The translations under genes and the position numbers were made by a program. Shown here one piece after another: positions 41,591 to 50,715 of a stretch of 64,000 nucleotides of DNA (position 1 is the first letter of the stretch; each line of letters starts with the position of its first letter). The notes beneath the pieces were generated by a model. That model was given only the letters and a program-made list of their open reading frames with translations, searched no databases and was not told the origin of the DNA. Origin of the DNA: Hydrogenophaga sp. SL48 (GTDB lineage Bacteria > Pseudomonadota > Gammaproteobacteria > Burkholderiales > Burkholderiaceae_C); the NCBI RefSeq assembly GCF_021729865.1, contig NZ_CP063400.1, forward strand, positions 124,001-188,000, written 5' to 3'.

Positions 41591-41860
41591 CTAAATGGCG
41601 TGGTTCGGGATCGACAAAATCGTGCTGCGGATGAAATCCACCAGCGTGTTCATCATCCACGGCCCCGCGATGGCAAACACCGCGATGGCCGCGATCAGCT
41701 TGGGCACGAAGGAGAGCGTGGCTTCGTGGATCTGCGTGATGGCCTGGAACAGGCTCACCAGCAGGCCCACCGCCAGCACCGAGCCGAGCACCGGGGCCGA
41801 GAGCATGAGCACGGTGTAGAGCGCGTTCTGCGCCATCGTGAGTGCGGCTTGGGAGTCCAT
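41591..41860 (-). CDS. fliQ: Flagellar type III export protein FliQ
   Basis: An 89-residue protein with two transmembrane helices, the normal FliQ size: LYTVLMLSAPVLGSVLAVGL and LIAAIAVFAIAGPWMMNTLV with the family's VSLFQAITQIHEATLSFVPK between. Part of the export gate. It starts 17 bp after fliP. Confidence 0.95.
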   Translation of the reverse strand: MDSQAALTMAQNALYTVLMLSAPVLGSVLAVGLLVSLFQAITQIHEATLSFVPKLIAAIAVFAIAGPWMMNTLVDFIRSTILSIPNHAI

Positions 41861-41877
41861 GTCAGAAGGTCCTTTTT

Positions 41878-42636
41878 CTAGGTCGCGAAGGACGCTGCCA
41901 GGGAACCCAGCAGCAGGTTCCAGCCGTCGGCCAGAACAAACAGCATCAGCTTGAACGGCAGCGCCACCAGCACCGGCGACAGCATCATCATCCCCAGCGA
42001 CATCAGCACGCTGGCGACCACCATGTCGATCACCAGGAAGGGGATGAAGATCATGAAACCGATCTGGAACGCGGTCTTGAGCTCGCTGGTGACGAAGGCT
42101 GGCACGATCACGCGGAACGGCGCGGTCTCGGCGGTCACGTCCTGCGGCAGCTTGGCGAGGCGGGCGAAGAGCTCGAAGTCGCTCTGGCGCGTCTGCTTGA
42201 GCATGAAGGCGCGCATGGGGCTCTGGCCGCGCTCCAGCGCCTGCTCGAAGCTGATCTGGTTGGCGGTGTAGGGCGCGTAGGCCTCGGTGTAGACCTTGTC
42301 CAGCGTGGGGCCCATCACGAACAGTGTGAGGAACAGCGAGAGGCCGATGATCACCTGGTTGGGCGGGGCCGACTGGGTGCCCAGCGCCTGGCGCAGCAGC
42401 GAGAGCACGATGACGATGCGGGTGAAGCCCGTCATGAGCAGCAGCACCGCCGGCAGGAACGAGAGCGCGGTGAAGAACAGCAGGGTCTGGATCGGCACCG
42501 AGTAGCTGTTGCCCCCCGCCCCCTGGCCCACCATGATGGGCAGCGACGGGCCGGGAACGGCCTGTTGTGCCCAGGCGCTGCCGCCGAGAAGCATCAGCGC
42601 GATCAGCAGCAGGAGCGGGCGAACCGCCGAAGACAT
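41878..42636 (-). CDS. fliP: Flagellar type III export protein FliP
   Basis: A 252-residue export-gate protein with a cleavable signal peptide (LLLLIALMLLGGSAWAQQ) and four further membrane segments. Conserved FliP blocks are TGFTRIVIVLSLLRQALGTQ, PPNQVIIGLSLFLTLFVMGP and GFMIFIPFLVIDMVVASVLM. The start at 42636 lies on top of the fliO stop region, so the two genes are translationally coupled; a slightly longer start at 42651 is possible. Confidence 0.95.
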   Translation of the reverse strand: MSSAVRPLLLLIALMLLGGSAWAQQAVPGPSLPIMVGQGAGGNSYSVPIQTLLFFTALSFLPAVLLLMTGFTRIVIVLSLLRQALGTQSAPPNQVIIGLSLFLTLFVMGPTLDKVYTEAYAPYTANQISFEQALERGQSPMRAFMLKQTRQSDFELFARLAKLPQDVTAETAPFRVIVPAFVTSELKTAFQIGFMIFIPFLVIDMVVASVLMSLGMMMLSPVLVALPFKLMLFVLADGWNLLLGSLAASFAT

Positions 42637-42637
42637 G

Positions 42638-42991
42638 TCACTGCGTCGCATCGGGGGCTTTCCGGAATTGGGCCAGCCTGGCGGCGAAGCCACCGAGGGG
42701 CAGGGCGGGCGCGGCGGGTTCATCGGCGGGTGCCGGCATCGGCAGGCTGTGCAACGGGGTCACGCTGCCGGCCGACACGCCCAGCACCAGGCAGACGCTG
42801 CCTTCACCCTGGCCCACCTGCACCGTGACCACGCGTTGCTGCGGCCCCAGCGCGAGCGTGCTGAGCACCTGCAGCGACGGACCGGTCTGCCGGGCGGCGC
42901 CCGGCAGGTGGCGGCGGTAGCGTTGCAGCGCCCAGGCGATGCACACCATCAAGATGAGCAGCACCAGGGCGGGAGCGGCGTTTTGCAACAT
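42638..42991 (-). CDS. fliO: Flagellar biosynthesis protein FliO
   Basis: A 117-residue FliO: one N-terminal transmembrane helix (ALVLLILMVCIAWALQRYRR), then a small domain (LGPQQRVVTVQVG). It assists assembly of the FliPQR gate. It overlaps or abuts fliP and lies downstream of fliN with a repeat copy between. Confidence 0.88.
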   Translation of the reverse strand: MLQNAAPALVLLILMVCIAWALQRYRRHLPGAARQTGPSLQVLSTLALGPQQRVVTVQVGQGEGSVCLVLGVSAGSVTPLHSLPMPAPADEPAAPALPLGGFAARLAQFRKAPDATQ

Positions 42992-43065
42992 AGAGAAGAA
43001 CTAAAAAACTAAAGAAAAGAATCAAGAAACCGAAAACAAACCCGAAGCCGGCGAAAGTGCCTCCA

Positions 43066-43150
43066 ACCCAGAGACACCGAGGAACCGGCTCCGCCGGGCC
43101 TCTGGTGTCGCCCCCCTGAAGGGGGGTGGCGCCGAAGGCGACGCGGGGGG
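43066..43150. repeat. Post-stop intergenic repeat, copy after fliN
   Basis: GGAACCGGCTCCGCCGGGCC, GTCGCCCCCCTGAAGGGGGGTG, GCGCCGAAGGCGACGCGGGGGG, ending at the fliN stop codon. Sense relative to fliN. Confidence 0.75.
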
Positions 43151-43585
43151 TTAGCTTTTGGACACGCGTCGCATGCGCTCGGACGGTGTGACGATGTCGG
43201 TCAGCCGGATGCCGAATTTGTCGTTCACCACCACCACCTCGCCCTGTGCGATCAGGTAGCCGTTGATGAGCACGTCCATCGGCTCGCCGGCCAGTGCGTC
43301 GAGCTCGACGATGGAGCCTTGCGCGAGCTGCAGGATGTACTTGATCGGCACCTTGGTGCGGCCCAGTTCCACCGTCAGCTGCACCGGGATGTCCAGCACC
43401 ATCTGGATGTCCTGCATGGGGTTGCCGCTGGCCGGGGCCGGGGCCGGCGTCGCGCGGCTGTCGTCGAAAGCCGGCGCGCTGTCGTGCGCGCTGCTGCCGG
43501 AACTGGCGACGGCCTGCTCTTCCAGGGCCTGCGCCCAGTCGTCGGTGACGGAATCGTTCATGGTGTCGGGGCTCTCAGTGGACAT
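43151..43585 (-). CDS. fliN: Flagellar motor switch protein FliN
   Basis: A 144-residue switch protein. The first ~55 residues are a low-complexity Ala/Ser/Pro extension; the C-terminal SpoA domain is typical (IQMVLDIPVQLTVELGRTKV, YLIAQGEVVVVNDKFGIRLT). It forms the C-ring with FliM and FliG. The start at 43585 overlaps the fliM 3' end by 11 bases. Confidence 0.95.
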   Translation of the reverse strand: MSTESPDTMNDSVTDDWAQALEEQAVASSGSSAHDSAPAFDDSRATPAPAPASGNPMQDIQMVLDIPVQLTVELGRTKVPIKYILQLAQGSIVELDALAGEPMDVLINGYLIAQGEVVVVNDKFGIRLTDIVTPSERMRRVSKS

Positions 43586-44579
43586 AGGGGTCTCCTTGCC
43601 AGGTCTTCTCGGGGTCGGACAGCTTGCGGTCGATGCGCAGCGCGTACTTGCCCTTGTGCGTGCCGTACTGGCACTCGAACAGCGGCACGCCGTCCACGTG
43701 GGCCTTGATGGAGGGCTGGCGGTCCAGTTCAATGAAGTCGCCGACCTGCATCGCCAGCAGCTGTTCCACCGTGGCGTCGGTCTGGGCCAGCTCGGCCACC
43801 ATCGTGACCTCGGCCGCCTGGATCTCGTGGCTGAGCAGCTTGACCCAGCGGCGGTCGACCTCGATCGCATCGCCCTGCACGCTGGAATAGAGCACGTCGC
43901 GGATCGGTTCCAGCGTGGCGTAGGGAATGCAGATGTGCAGCGAGCCGGTGATGTCGCCGATCTCCAGCGTGAAGCTGGTGGAGACCACGATCTCGCTGGG
44001 GGTGGCGATGGTGGCGAACTGGGGCTGCATTTCCGATCGCTGGTAGGACAGCTCGATCGGGTACACGCCGCGCCAGGCCTTCTTGTATTCCTCGGCCACC
44101 ACCTCGACCAGCCGGTCGATGACGCGCTGCTCTGTGGGCGAGAAGTCGCGCCCCTCGATGCGGGTGTGGAACTTGCCGTTGCCACCGTAGAGGCTGTCGA
44201 TCACGCCGAACAGCAGGGAGGGCTCGCACACCACCAGGCCGTTGCCGCGCAGCGGACGCACCGCCATGATGTTGAAGTTGGTGGGCACCACCAGTTCACG
44301 CAGGAAGGCGCTGTATTTCTGCACCTGCACCCCGCCGACCGACACCTCCGGGCTGCGCCGGATGAAGTTGAACAGGCCCAGCCGCAGGTTGCGGGAGAAG
44401 CGCTCGTTGATGATCTCCATCGTGGGCATGCGCCCACGCACGATGCGCTCCTGGCTGGACAGGTTGTAGGTGCGAACGCCGTCGGTGGGCGTGTCGTCCT
44501 TTTCCAGCTTCTGGCTCTCGCCGGTGACCCCCTCCAGCAGGGCATCGACCTCATCCTGGGACAGAAACGAATCAGCCAT
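43575..44579 (-). CDS. fliM: Flagellar motor switch protein FliM
   Basis: A 334-residue switch protein. The N-terminal CheY-binding peptide is LSQDEVDALLEGVTGE, followed by the middle domain (RRSPEVSVGGVQVQKYSAFL) and a C-terminal SpoA domain. It binds phospho-CheY and reverses the motor. It lies 18 bp after fliL and overlaps fliN. Confidence 0.97.
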   Translation of the reverse strand: MADSFLSQDEVDALLEGVTGESQKLEKDDTPTDGVRTYNLSSQERIVRGRMPTMEIINERFSRNLRLGLFNFIRRSPEVSVGGVQVQKYSAFLRELVVPTNFNIMAVRPLRGNGLVVCEPSLLFGVIDSLYGGNGKFHTRIEGRDFSPTEQRVIDRLVEVVAEEYKKAWRGVYPIELSYQRSEMQPQFATIATPSEIVVSTSFTLEIGDITGSLHICIPYATLEPIRDVLYSSVQGDAIEVDRRWVKLLSHEIQAAEVTMVAELAQTDATVEQLLAMQVGDFIELDRQPSIKAHVDGVPLFECQYGTHKGKYALRIDRKLSDPEKTWQGDPYVH

Positions 44580-44597
44580 GGCGTCGGGCCTCTGGAA

Positions 44598-45170
44598 TCA
44601 CTGCACGATGAAGCTGGAGAACAGCACGGCCTGCACCGGGTTGGGCGGTGCCTTGCGGCGCGGCTTCTTGCCCTGTGCTGCATCGGCCTCCGGCGCGTCG
44701 ACCGGGTAGCCCATCTGGCGCGAGATCACGGCAATGATGTCCTTCGCCAGCTTTTCCTTGCCCGTGACCTGCAGGATCTCGTCGGCCGTGAGCTGGGAGA
44801 TCAGCACCAGCAGGCTGCTGCGGATGCTGGGCAGGTAGACCTTCACTTCCTCACTGGTCTTGTCGTCCTGCAACTGCAGGGTGATGCCCAGCTGGACAAA
44901 GCGGGCGCCGCCGGGATCGGCGAGGTTCACCACCATGTTGTCCATGGGCAGGTAGGTCGGTGGCGTGCTTTTGGCGTCGCTGTGCTCCTCGACCACTTCG
45001 GTGCCGTCCATGTCTTCTTCGGCCTCCGCGGCGTTCTTCTTCAGCAGGAAGAAGGCGCCGCCCGCAGCGGCCAGCGCGAGCACGACCACGCCGATCAGGA
45101 TGAACAGCAGCTTCTTGCTTTTGGGTTTCGCCGGGGCCTGGGCATCGGCGGTGGCGGTGGCAGCGGGCAT
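44598..45170 (-). CDS. fliL: Flagellar basal body-associated protein FliL
   Basis: A 190-residue single-pass membrane protein (KKLLFILIGVVVLALAAAGG) with a periplasmic domain (RFVQLGITLQLQD, VYLPSIRSSLLVLISQLTAD). The start at 45170 was preferred over an upstream in-frame codon because FliL normally begins just before the Lys-rich membrane segment. It supports stator function. First gene of fliLMNOPQR, with a candidate FlhDC box upstream. Confidence 0.93.
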   Translation of the reverse strand: MPAATATADAQAPAKPKSKKLLFILIGVVVLALAAAGGAFFLLKKNAAEAEEDMDGTEVVEEHSDAKSTPPTYLPMDNMVVNLADPGGARFVQLGITLQLQDDKTSEEVKVYLPSIRSSLLVLISQLTADEILQVTGKEKLAKDIIAVISRQMGYPVDAPEADAAQGKKPRRKAPPNPVQAVLFSSFIVQ

Positions 45171-45254
45171 GGGATTTCTCCAGAAAATCGCCGGTGAGGA
45201 GGGCGGTGCGCACCGCGGATGGCGGTGGGCTCTGGAGGAATTATTGAGCGCCAC

Positions 45255-45276
45255 CCCCGGGCCTGTAGCCCGGAAT
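45255..45276. promoter_or_regulatory. Hairpin between fliK and fliL
   Basis: CCCCGGGC-ctgta-GCCCGG, a 6-bp GC stem after the fliK stop region and before fliL. It may attenuate or stabilise the transcript; it touches the candidate FlhDC box. Confidence 0.35.
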
Positions 45277-45300
45277 AGCGCTGGAAAAGCCGCTTATTCG
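45273..45300 (-). promoter_or_regulatory. Candidate FlhDC box before fliL
   Basis: On the minus strand GAATAAG-N12-CGCTATTC. The enterobacterial FlhD4C2 site consists of AATAGC-like inverted halves around a 10-12-bp spacer. A similar GAATAAG...CGCTAT arrangement occurs between fliF and fliE. Confidence 0.4.
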
Positions 45301-45325
45301 CGCGCCCCGGAGGCGCGCCGCGCGG

Positions 45326-46642
45326 TTACACAAACATGTCGAGGGGGCGGCTGCCGTCGCTGCGCGGGCGCAGTGAAACGGCCGCCGGGGCCGGCGTGGC
45401 GGTGGCGGTGGTGCTGCCGTTGCGCGGGGCGGTGGCCGGTTGGGGGCGGGGTTCGCCGGGGTCGCCGCGCCCCGGGTGCTGGCCCTGCGCGCCCACCGAC
45501 ACGTCGCCGAGCTGGATGCCGCTGCGCTGCAGCAGGTCGGCCAGCGATTCGCCCGCGTTCTCGCGCAGCTCGGCCCGCGCTTCGGCGTTGTCGGTGCGGA
45601 AGGCGACGTTCAGTTCCTGGCCGCTCATCGAGAGCTGGATGTCGATGGCCTCTTCGCCGCCGTCGCCCACGCGCAGGCTGGCCTGGCGCAGGGTGGTGGG
45701 GGACGACCAGGCGCCCAGGGCCTCCTCGGCGTCCTGGTCGGTCAGCGCCTCGTCGAAACCGTGGCTGTCGGTCGAGGTGTCGCTGTCGCCGGACAGGGCG
45801 GTCTGGTGGTCCTGACCCGCGTCGCCCCCGGTGCCGGGCTGTTCGCCGGCGAAGCCGCCAGCGCCCGACGCGCTGCCCTGGCCGTGGGGGATGAAGCCGG
45901 CCGACGGCGTGGGGGTGTCACCCACCGCCGCCTGGTTGAACCGGTCGTCGAGCGTGACGGTGCTGCGCAGCGCCACGGGGTTGAACGTCTCCAGGCGGAC
46001 CTGCAGCCGCTCGCTCAGGCTGTGGCTCAGGTTCTGGCTCGCGTGCTGCTGTTGCACGCTGGTGGTGGTCGCGCTGGAGACCGTGCTGCGCCAGGCGGTG
46101 GGACGGGTGGCGGGCGGGGCGACGGGGGATTCGGTGGTCGCCGGGTGGGGCGGCGTGGCGCGTGCCTCGCCCTCGCCGCGGGCGAGCGCGGCCAGGGTCT
46201 GTTCGTCGGGCGCGGCGGGCTGTTCCAGCCGCTGCATGCCCTGCAGATCCACCCCGGTGGGGGCGGCCCCCGGGGCCTCGGCGGCCAGGGGGGGTGTCCC
46301 GGTCGGGGGGAGTGCGGTGCCGTTCAGGGCCGCGGCGGGCGCGGAGGCGCTGGACGTCAGGGGCCCGGTGCCCGCTGCCCCGGACCAGCCCAGGAGGTGA
46401 TCGGTGGGCAGGTCGTGGGCGGACAGCGCCTGGGGATCGGTGTCATCGGCCGCCGTGTCGGGCGGGAGGTCTGGTGGGATGTCGGGGGTCGCGCTCAGCA
46501 GCGAGAGCATGGCGGCAAACAGGTCGGGGCTGGCTTCCTGGCCGTGGCCACCGGCACCGGGCTTGCGCGGATTGGCGGCCTGCGCGCGCGCGGCCGCGGT
46601 CTGGGCGGAGTGGCTCTGGGTGGTGGAGGTGGTGCTGGTCAT
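45326..46642 (-). CDS. fliK: Flagellar hook-length control protein FliK
   Basis: A 438-residue FliK: a long, low-complexity Ala/Thr/Pro-rich N-terminal and middle part, and a conserved C-terminal domain (LRVGDGGEEAIDIQLSMSGQ, LNVAFRTDNAEARAELRENA, LADLLQRSGIQLGDVSVGAQ). It measures the hook and switches export specificity. The start at 46642 (MTSTTSTTQSHS) is the first Met of the correct frame after fliJ; the longer frame overlaps fliJ. Confidence 0.9.
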   Translation of the reverse strand: MTSTTSTTQSHSAQTAAARAQAANPRKPGAGGHGQEASPDLFAAMLSLLSATPDIPPDLPPDTAADDTDPQALSAHDLPTDHLLGWSGAAGTGPLTSSASAPAAALNGTALPPTGTPPLAAEAPGAAPTGVDLQGMQRLEQPAAPDEQTLAALARGEGEARATPPHPATTESPVAPPATRPTAWRSTVSSATTTSVQQQHASQNLSHSLSERLQVRLETFNPVALRSTVTLDDRFNQAAVGDTPTPSAGFIPHGQGSASGAGGFAGEQPGTGGDAGQDHQTALSGDSDTSTDSHGFDEALTDQDAEEALGAWSSPTTLRQASLRVGDGGEEAIDIQLSMSGQELNVAFRTDNAEARAELRENAGESLADLLQRSGIQLGDVSVGAQGQHPGRGDPGEPRPQPATAPRNGSTTATATPAPAAVSLRPRSDGSRPLDMFV

Positions 46643-46768
46643 GGGAATACCTTCGTGCTGCGCACCGCGGTGCGAGCTGGCGTGGAACGGCCCGGCGCTG
46701 AAACAATGGGAGTACCTCCACCCTGCGGGCTGCGGTGCGCGCTGGCTTGGGAACGGCCCGGCGCTGCG
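46643..46768. repeat. Direct duplication between fliK and fliJ
   Basis: Two related ~60-bp segments in tandem: 46643-46700 and 46709-46768, each starting GGGA(A/G)TACCT and ending GGAACGGCCCGGCGCTG. About three quarters of the positions agree. No gene is seen in it. Confidence 0.6.
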
Positions 46769-46769
46769 C

Positions 46770-47240
46770 TCATGACCGCAACCCCTGTGCGTGGGCCAGG
46801 CTCTGGCGCAGGTGGATGGTGAGGGCCATTTCGTCGGTGGCCTTCTGTTCCTGGCGCAGGGTCCGGTGGTCGATGGCCTGCTGCTTGCGGTCGGCGTACT
46901 TGCGCAGACCCGCCACGTCGCGCTCGGCGGCATAGACCTGGGCCTGGGCGCGTTCCACCGAGTCTTCGCGGTTGCGCTGCACGGCCAGCTGGAAGTCCAC
47001 GGCGTGTTCGATCTTCTGCATGAACTGGCGGTGGTGGTGCAGCAGGGCCGCGTCGACACCGCTGGTGCTGCTGCGCGTGGCCCAGCGCTGGTGGGCCTCG
47101 TCGGCGTAGGTCTTGAGCTGGGTCAGCTGCTCCTGCGCCATGTGCAGTTCCCGCTTGGCCTGTCCCAGCACGGTCAGCGCGTCATCGCGCCGCCGCGTCG
47201 CCAGTTCCACCACCTTGTGCAAGGTCTGCATGTTGCTCAT
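46770..47240 (-). CDS. fliJ: Flagellar export chaperone FliJ
   Basis: A 156-residue all-helical coiled-coil protein starting at 47240 (MSNMQTLHKVVELATRRRDD). The size, coiled coil throughout and place between fliI and fliK are those of FliJ, which links the FliI ATPase to the export gate. Sequence similarity in the family is low, so synteny carries much of the call. Confidence 0.88.
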   Translation of the reverse strand: MSNMQTLHKVVELATRRRDDALTVLGQAKRELHMAQEQLTQLKTYADEAHQRWATRSSTSGVDAALLHHHRQFMQKIEHAVDFQLAVQRNREDSVERAQAQVYAAERDVAGLRKYADRKQQAIDHRTLRQEQKATDEMALTIHLRQSLAHAQGLRS

Positions 47241-47278
47241 TTTTGTGGCTCCGAAGTGTGAAAGGTCCCAACCGCGAA

Positions 47279-47366
47279 ACACCGCGGAACCGGCTTTGCC
47301 GGGCCGCTGGTGTTGCCCCCTTGAGGGGGGATGCGGCTACGCGCAGCGAGCAAGCAACGGGGGTGG
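47279..47366. repeat. Post-stop intergenic repeat, copy after fliI
   Basis: GGAACCGGCTTTGCCGGGCCG, GTTGCCCCCTTGAGGGGGGATG, then a diverged end (GCGCAGCGAGCAAGCAACGGGGGTGG) reaching the fliI stop. Sense relative to fliI. Confidence 0.7.
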
Positions 47367-47367
47367 G

Positions 47368-48840
47368 TCATGCCTCATACGGGTTGTGGAGGGGGCGGGT
47401 CTGGCGCTGCTTCGGGTCCTTGCCCCCTTTGTCTTCCTGCAGCGCCGTGGCGAGCTGTTTCAGGCTGGCGTCCATCGTGGCGGCCTCGTGCATGTCCTGC
47501 ATCAGGAAACGCTGCAGACCGGGGTAGAGCACGATGGCGCGGTCGGTCTCGGGGTCGCTGCCGGCGGCGTAGGCGCCGAGCTGGATCAGGTCGCGGCTCT
47601 TCATGTAGCGCGAGTAGTTGTTGCGGAACTTGCGAGCCAGCTCCAGGTGCACGGCACCGGCCACGTTGTGCATCACGCGCGAGGCCGAGGCCTCGACGTC
47701 GATGGCGGGGTAGTGGCCCGACTCGGCGAGCGCGCGCGAGAGCACGATGTGGCCGTCGAGAATCGCGCGCGCCGCGTCGGCGATCGGGTCCTGCTGGTCG
47801 TCGCCCTCGCTGAGCACGGTGTAGAAGGCGGTGATCGAGCCCTTGCCGTTCAGCCCGTTGCCGCTGCGCTCCACCAGCTGCGGCAGCTTGGCGAAACAGC
47901 TCGGCGGGTAGCCCTTGGTGGCGGGCGGCTCGCCGATGGCGAGTGCGATCTCGCGCTGCGCCATGGCGTAGCGCGTGAGCGAGTCCATGAGCAGCAGCAC
48001 GTGCAGCCCGTCGTCGCGGAAGCGCTCGGCGATCGCGGTGGCGTAGGCCGCGCCCTGCATGCGCACCAGCGGCGGCGAGTCGGCCGGCGCGGCCACGACG
48101 ACCGAGCGCTTGCGGCCCTCGTCGCCGAGGATGTCTTCGATGAACTCTTTCACCTCACGGCCGCGTTCGCCGATCAGGCCGACCACGATCACGTCGGCCT
48201 TGGTGTAGCGCGCCATCATGCCCAGCAGCACCGACTTGCCGACGCCGGAGCCGGCGAACAGGCCGATGCGCTGGCCCCGGCCCACGGTGAGCAGGGCGTT
48301 GATCGCGCGCACGCCGGTGTCCAGCGGCTCGCGCACCGGGTCGCGGTCCATCGCATTGAGCGGGGCGCGGTCCATGGGCTCGATGTCCACGTTGGTGATC
48401 GGCCCCTGGTGGTCCATCGGGTGGCCATGGGAATCGACCACGCGGCCCAGCAGGCCCCGGCCCAGCGGCAGGCGCAGCAGGCCGCGGTCGCCCGGGGAGG
48501 GCGGCTTGTTCACCTGGCCCAGGCGCGGCACCGGGCGGTAGGGCGGCAGCGGCGTCACGCTGGCGCCGCTGGCCAGGCCGTGGGTGTCGCCGGCGGGCAT
48601 GAGGAAGGCGCGGTCGCTGGAGAAGCCCACGACCTCGGCGAGCACCGGCTCCTTGGCGCCGTTGGCGATCAGGCACTGCGAACCCACCGGCACCCTCAGG
48701 CCCACGGCTTCGAGCACCAGCCCGGCCAGGCGCGTGAGCGTGCCGCGCACCTCCATCGGGGTGTGGACGTTGGCGTTGGTGCGCAGGTCGTCCATGAAGT
48801 GGTCCCAGCGGCCCTCAGTGCCCAGTGTGCTGTCGGTCAT
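47368..48840 (-). CDS. fliI: Flagellum-specific ATP synthase FliI
   Basis: A 490-residue export ATPase of the F1-beta type. Walker [17 protein letters not shown] (~195), Walker [21 protein letters not shown], and the family block [16 protein letters not shown] [20 protein letters not shown]. It energises type III export. The start at 48840 ([12 protein letters not shown]) is preferred to an upstream GTG. Confidence 0.96.
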   Translation of the reverse strand: MTDSTLGTEGRWDHFMDDLRTNANVHTPMEVRGTLTRLAGLVLEAVGLRVPVGSQCLIANGAKEPVLAEVVGFSSDRAFLMPAGDTHGLASGASVTPLPPYRPVPRLGQVNKPPSPGDRGLLRLPLGRGLLGRVVDSHGHPMDHQGPITNVDIEPMDRAPLNAMDRDPVREPLDTGVRAINALLTVGRGQRIGLFAGSGVGKSVLLGMMARYTKADVIVVGLIGERGREVKEFIEDILGDEGRKRSVVVAAPADSPPLVRMQGAAYATAIAERFRDDGLHVLLLMDSLTRYAMAQREIALAIGEPPATKGYPPSCFAKLPQLVERSGNGLNGKGSITAFYTVLSEGDDQQDPIADAARAILDGHIVLSRALAESGHYPAIDVEASASRVMHNVAGAVHLELARKFRNNYSRYMKSRDLIQLGAYAAGSDPETDRAIVLYPGLQRFLMQDMHEAATMDASLKQLATALQEDKGGKDPKQRQTRPLHNPYEA

Positions 48841-48892
48841 GTCAACGACCTCGCGCACAAGGAACCCGCCGTGTCCGGCGAGCGATGTTCCA

Positions 48893-48976
48893 CCCAGAAC
48901 GCGGCGGAACCGGCTTCGCCGGGCCGCACCGCGTTGCCCCCTTGAGGGGGTCGCGCGCAGCGCGGCGGGGGTGACT
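48893..48976. repeat. Post-stop intergenic repeat, copy after fliH
   Basis: AACGCGGCGGAACCGGCTTC, GCCGGGCCGCACCGCGTTGC, CCCCTTGAGGGGGTCGCGCGC, AGCGCGGCGGGGGTGAC, next to the fliH stop. Sense relative to fliH. Confidence 0.75.
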
Positions 48977-48981
48977 TCTGA

Positions 48982-49692
48982 TCAGACATCGGCGTCTTTC
49001 GGTTGCCACTCTGCGCTCATGCCCAGGTTGCCGATCGCGCGCGACCAGCGTTTTTCGATCGTGCCGTCCACGGTGGTGCTGGGCGACTGGATCATGCAGC
49101 CCCCCGGTGTGATGGACGTGTCGGCCACGAAGTCGGGTGCGTTCTCGCCCAGGGTCTCCAGCAGGGCGCCCTTCATCAGCGAGAGGTCGTCCGGGTGCAT
49201 GCGCACCGTGGCGGGCAGCCCGTCTTCGACGATGAGCTCCAGCGATTCGCCGATCACCGCGCGCAGGTGCCCCGTGTTGGCCTGCAGTTCCTGGCGGATC
49301 ACCTGGCGTGCGATGTCGCAGGCCAGTTCGAGCACCTGGCGTGCGATCTTCTGTTCGCTGGCGATGACCTGGTCGGTCATGCTGTGCAGCAGCTGGCCCA
49401 TGCGCACCGCGGTCTCTTCGGCGCTGCGGTGCACCGTGGCTTCCAGCGCGTCGCGCGTTTCCTGGCTGCCGGCGTCGTGACCGTGGTTGAAGCCTTCGGC
49501 GTAGGCCTGCTGGCGGAGTTCTTGCAGCGCCTGCTCCTGCGCCGGGTCGACCTCCGGCTCTGCCTCCATCGGAGCGGCGACCCGGATCTGGTCGCTGCCG
49601 TCCATCGAATTGAAGCGCCAGGCGGAGCAACCGTCGATTTCCTCCCGCGGAATGAAACGGGTGTGCGGGTTGGGTTTAGACGAAGCCTTCAT
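48982..49692 (-). CDS. fliH: Flagellar assembly protein FliH
   Basis: A 236-residue FliH: N-terminal RFIPREEIDGCSAWRF, a central helical coiled coil with GHDAGSQETRDALEATVHRS, and a C-terminal domain (LHSMTDQVIASEQKIARQVL, GGCMIQSPSTTVDGTIEKRW). It regulates FliI. Its start overlaps the fliG 3' end by 17 bases. Confidence 0.92.
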   Translation of the reverse strand: MKASSKPNPHTRFIPREEIDGCSAWRFNSMDGSDQIRVAAPMEAEPEVDPAQEQALQELRQQAYAEGFNHGHDAGSQETRDALEATVHRSAEETAVRMGQLLHSMTDQVIASEQKIARQVLELACDIARQVIRQELQANTGHLRAVIGESLELIVEDGLPATVRMHPDDLSLMKGALLETLGENAPDFVADTSITPGGCMIQSPSTTVDGTIEKRWSRAIGNLGMSAEWQPKDADV

Positions 49693-50671
49693 CGTCGCCT
49701 CCTCCGATCACGATCTGGCCCTCGTCCGACAGGCGCCGGACGATCTTCAGGATCTCCTTCTGCTGGGTTTCCACTTCGGACAGCCGCACCGGCCCGCGCG
49801 ATTCGAGGTCGTCGCGCAGGTTCTCGGCAGCGCGTGTGGACATGTTGGAAAGGATCAGTTCGCGCAGGTCCGAGGTCGCGCCCTTGAGGGCAATCACGAG
49901 CGACTCGGTCGGCACCTCCTTGAGCACCATCTGGATCGACTTGCCGTCGAGCTTGAGCAGATCCTCGAAGGTGAACATCTTGTCCATGATCTTCTGCGCC
50001 AGGTCGGCGTCGAAGACCCGGATCGACTCGATCACGGAATTTTCGATCTGCGTGCCCATCATGTTGATGATGTCGGCCGCGGTCTTCACGCCGCCCATCG
50101 AGGTCTTGCGGATCTTGTCGCCGCCGGCCAGCACCTTGAAGAGCACCTCGTTGAGGTCCTTCAGCGCGGTGGGCTGGATGCCTTCGAGCGTGGCGATGCG
50201 CAGCATCACCTCGTTGCGGGTGCGTTCGGTGAAGTTCTTCAACACGTCGGCGGTCTGGTCCGATTCGAGGTGCACCATGATCGCCGCGACGATCTGCGGG
50301 TGCTCGTTGCGCAGCAGTTCCGCGATGGACAGGGGGTCCATCCACTTCAGGCTTTCAATGCCCGAGACATCGCCGCCCTGCAGGATGCGGTCGATCAGCA
50401 GCGAGGCCTTGTCGTCGCCGAGGGCGCGCCTGAGCACCGCGCGCACGTAGTTGTCGGTGTCGGACACCAGCAGGCTCTGCGAGGAGGCCACGGAGGTGAA
50501 TTTCTGGATCACCTGTTCGACCCGTTCGTGGGACACGGCCCGGGTTTTGGCGATGGCCTCGCCCAGCTTCTGCACTTCCTTGGGGCTCAGGTGCTTGAAC
50601 ACCTCGGCCGCTTCCTCTTCACCCAGTGACATGAGAAAGATCGCGGCGTCCTGGATTCCCTGGTCTTCCAT
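49676..50671 (-). CDS. fliG: Flagellar motor switch protein FliG
   Basis: A 331-residue FliG that carries torque to the rotor. Conserved EHPQ motif in LLRNEHPQIVAAIMVHL, ARM-type repeats, and the C-terminal charged torque helix region (FTFEDLLKLDGKSIQMVLKE and KGATSDLRELILSNMSTRAA). Between fliF and fliH in one operon. Confidence 0.97.
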   Translation of the reverse strand: MEDQGIQDAAIFLMSLGEEEAAEVFKHLSPKEVQKLGEAIAKTRAVSHERVEQVIQKFTSVASSQSLLVSDTDNYVRAVLRRALGDDKASLLIDRILQGGDVSGIESLKWMDPLSIAELLRNEHPQIVAAIMVHLESDQTADVLKNFTERTRNEVMLRIATLEGIQPTALKDLNEVLFKVLAGGDKIRKTSMGGVKTAADIINMMGTQIENSVIESIRVFDADLAQKIMDKMFTFEDLLKLDGKSIQMVLKEVPTESLVIALKGATSDLRELILSNMSTRAAENLRDDLESRGPVRLSEVETQQKEILKIVRRLSDEGQIVIGGGDDEGFV

Positions 50672-50715
50672 GATCGTGTTTCCTTAGCTGGCGCCGTTCG
50701 AGCGGGTGGTCATGG

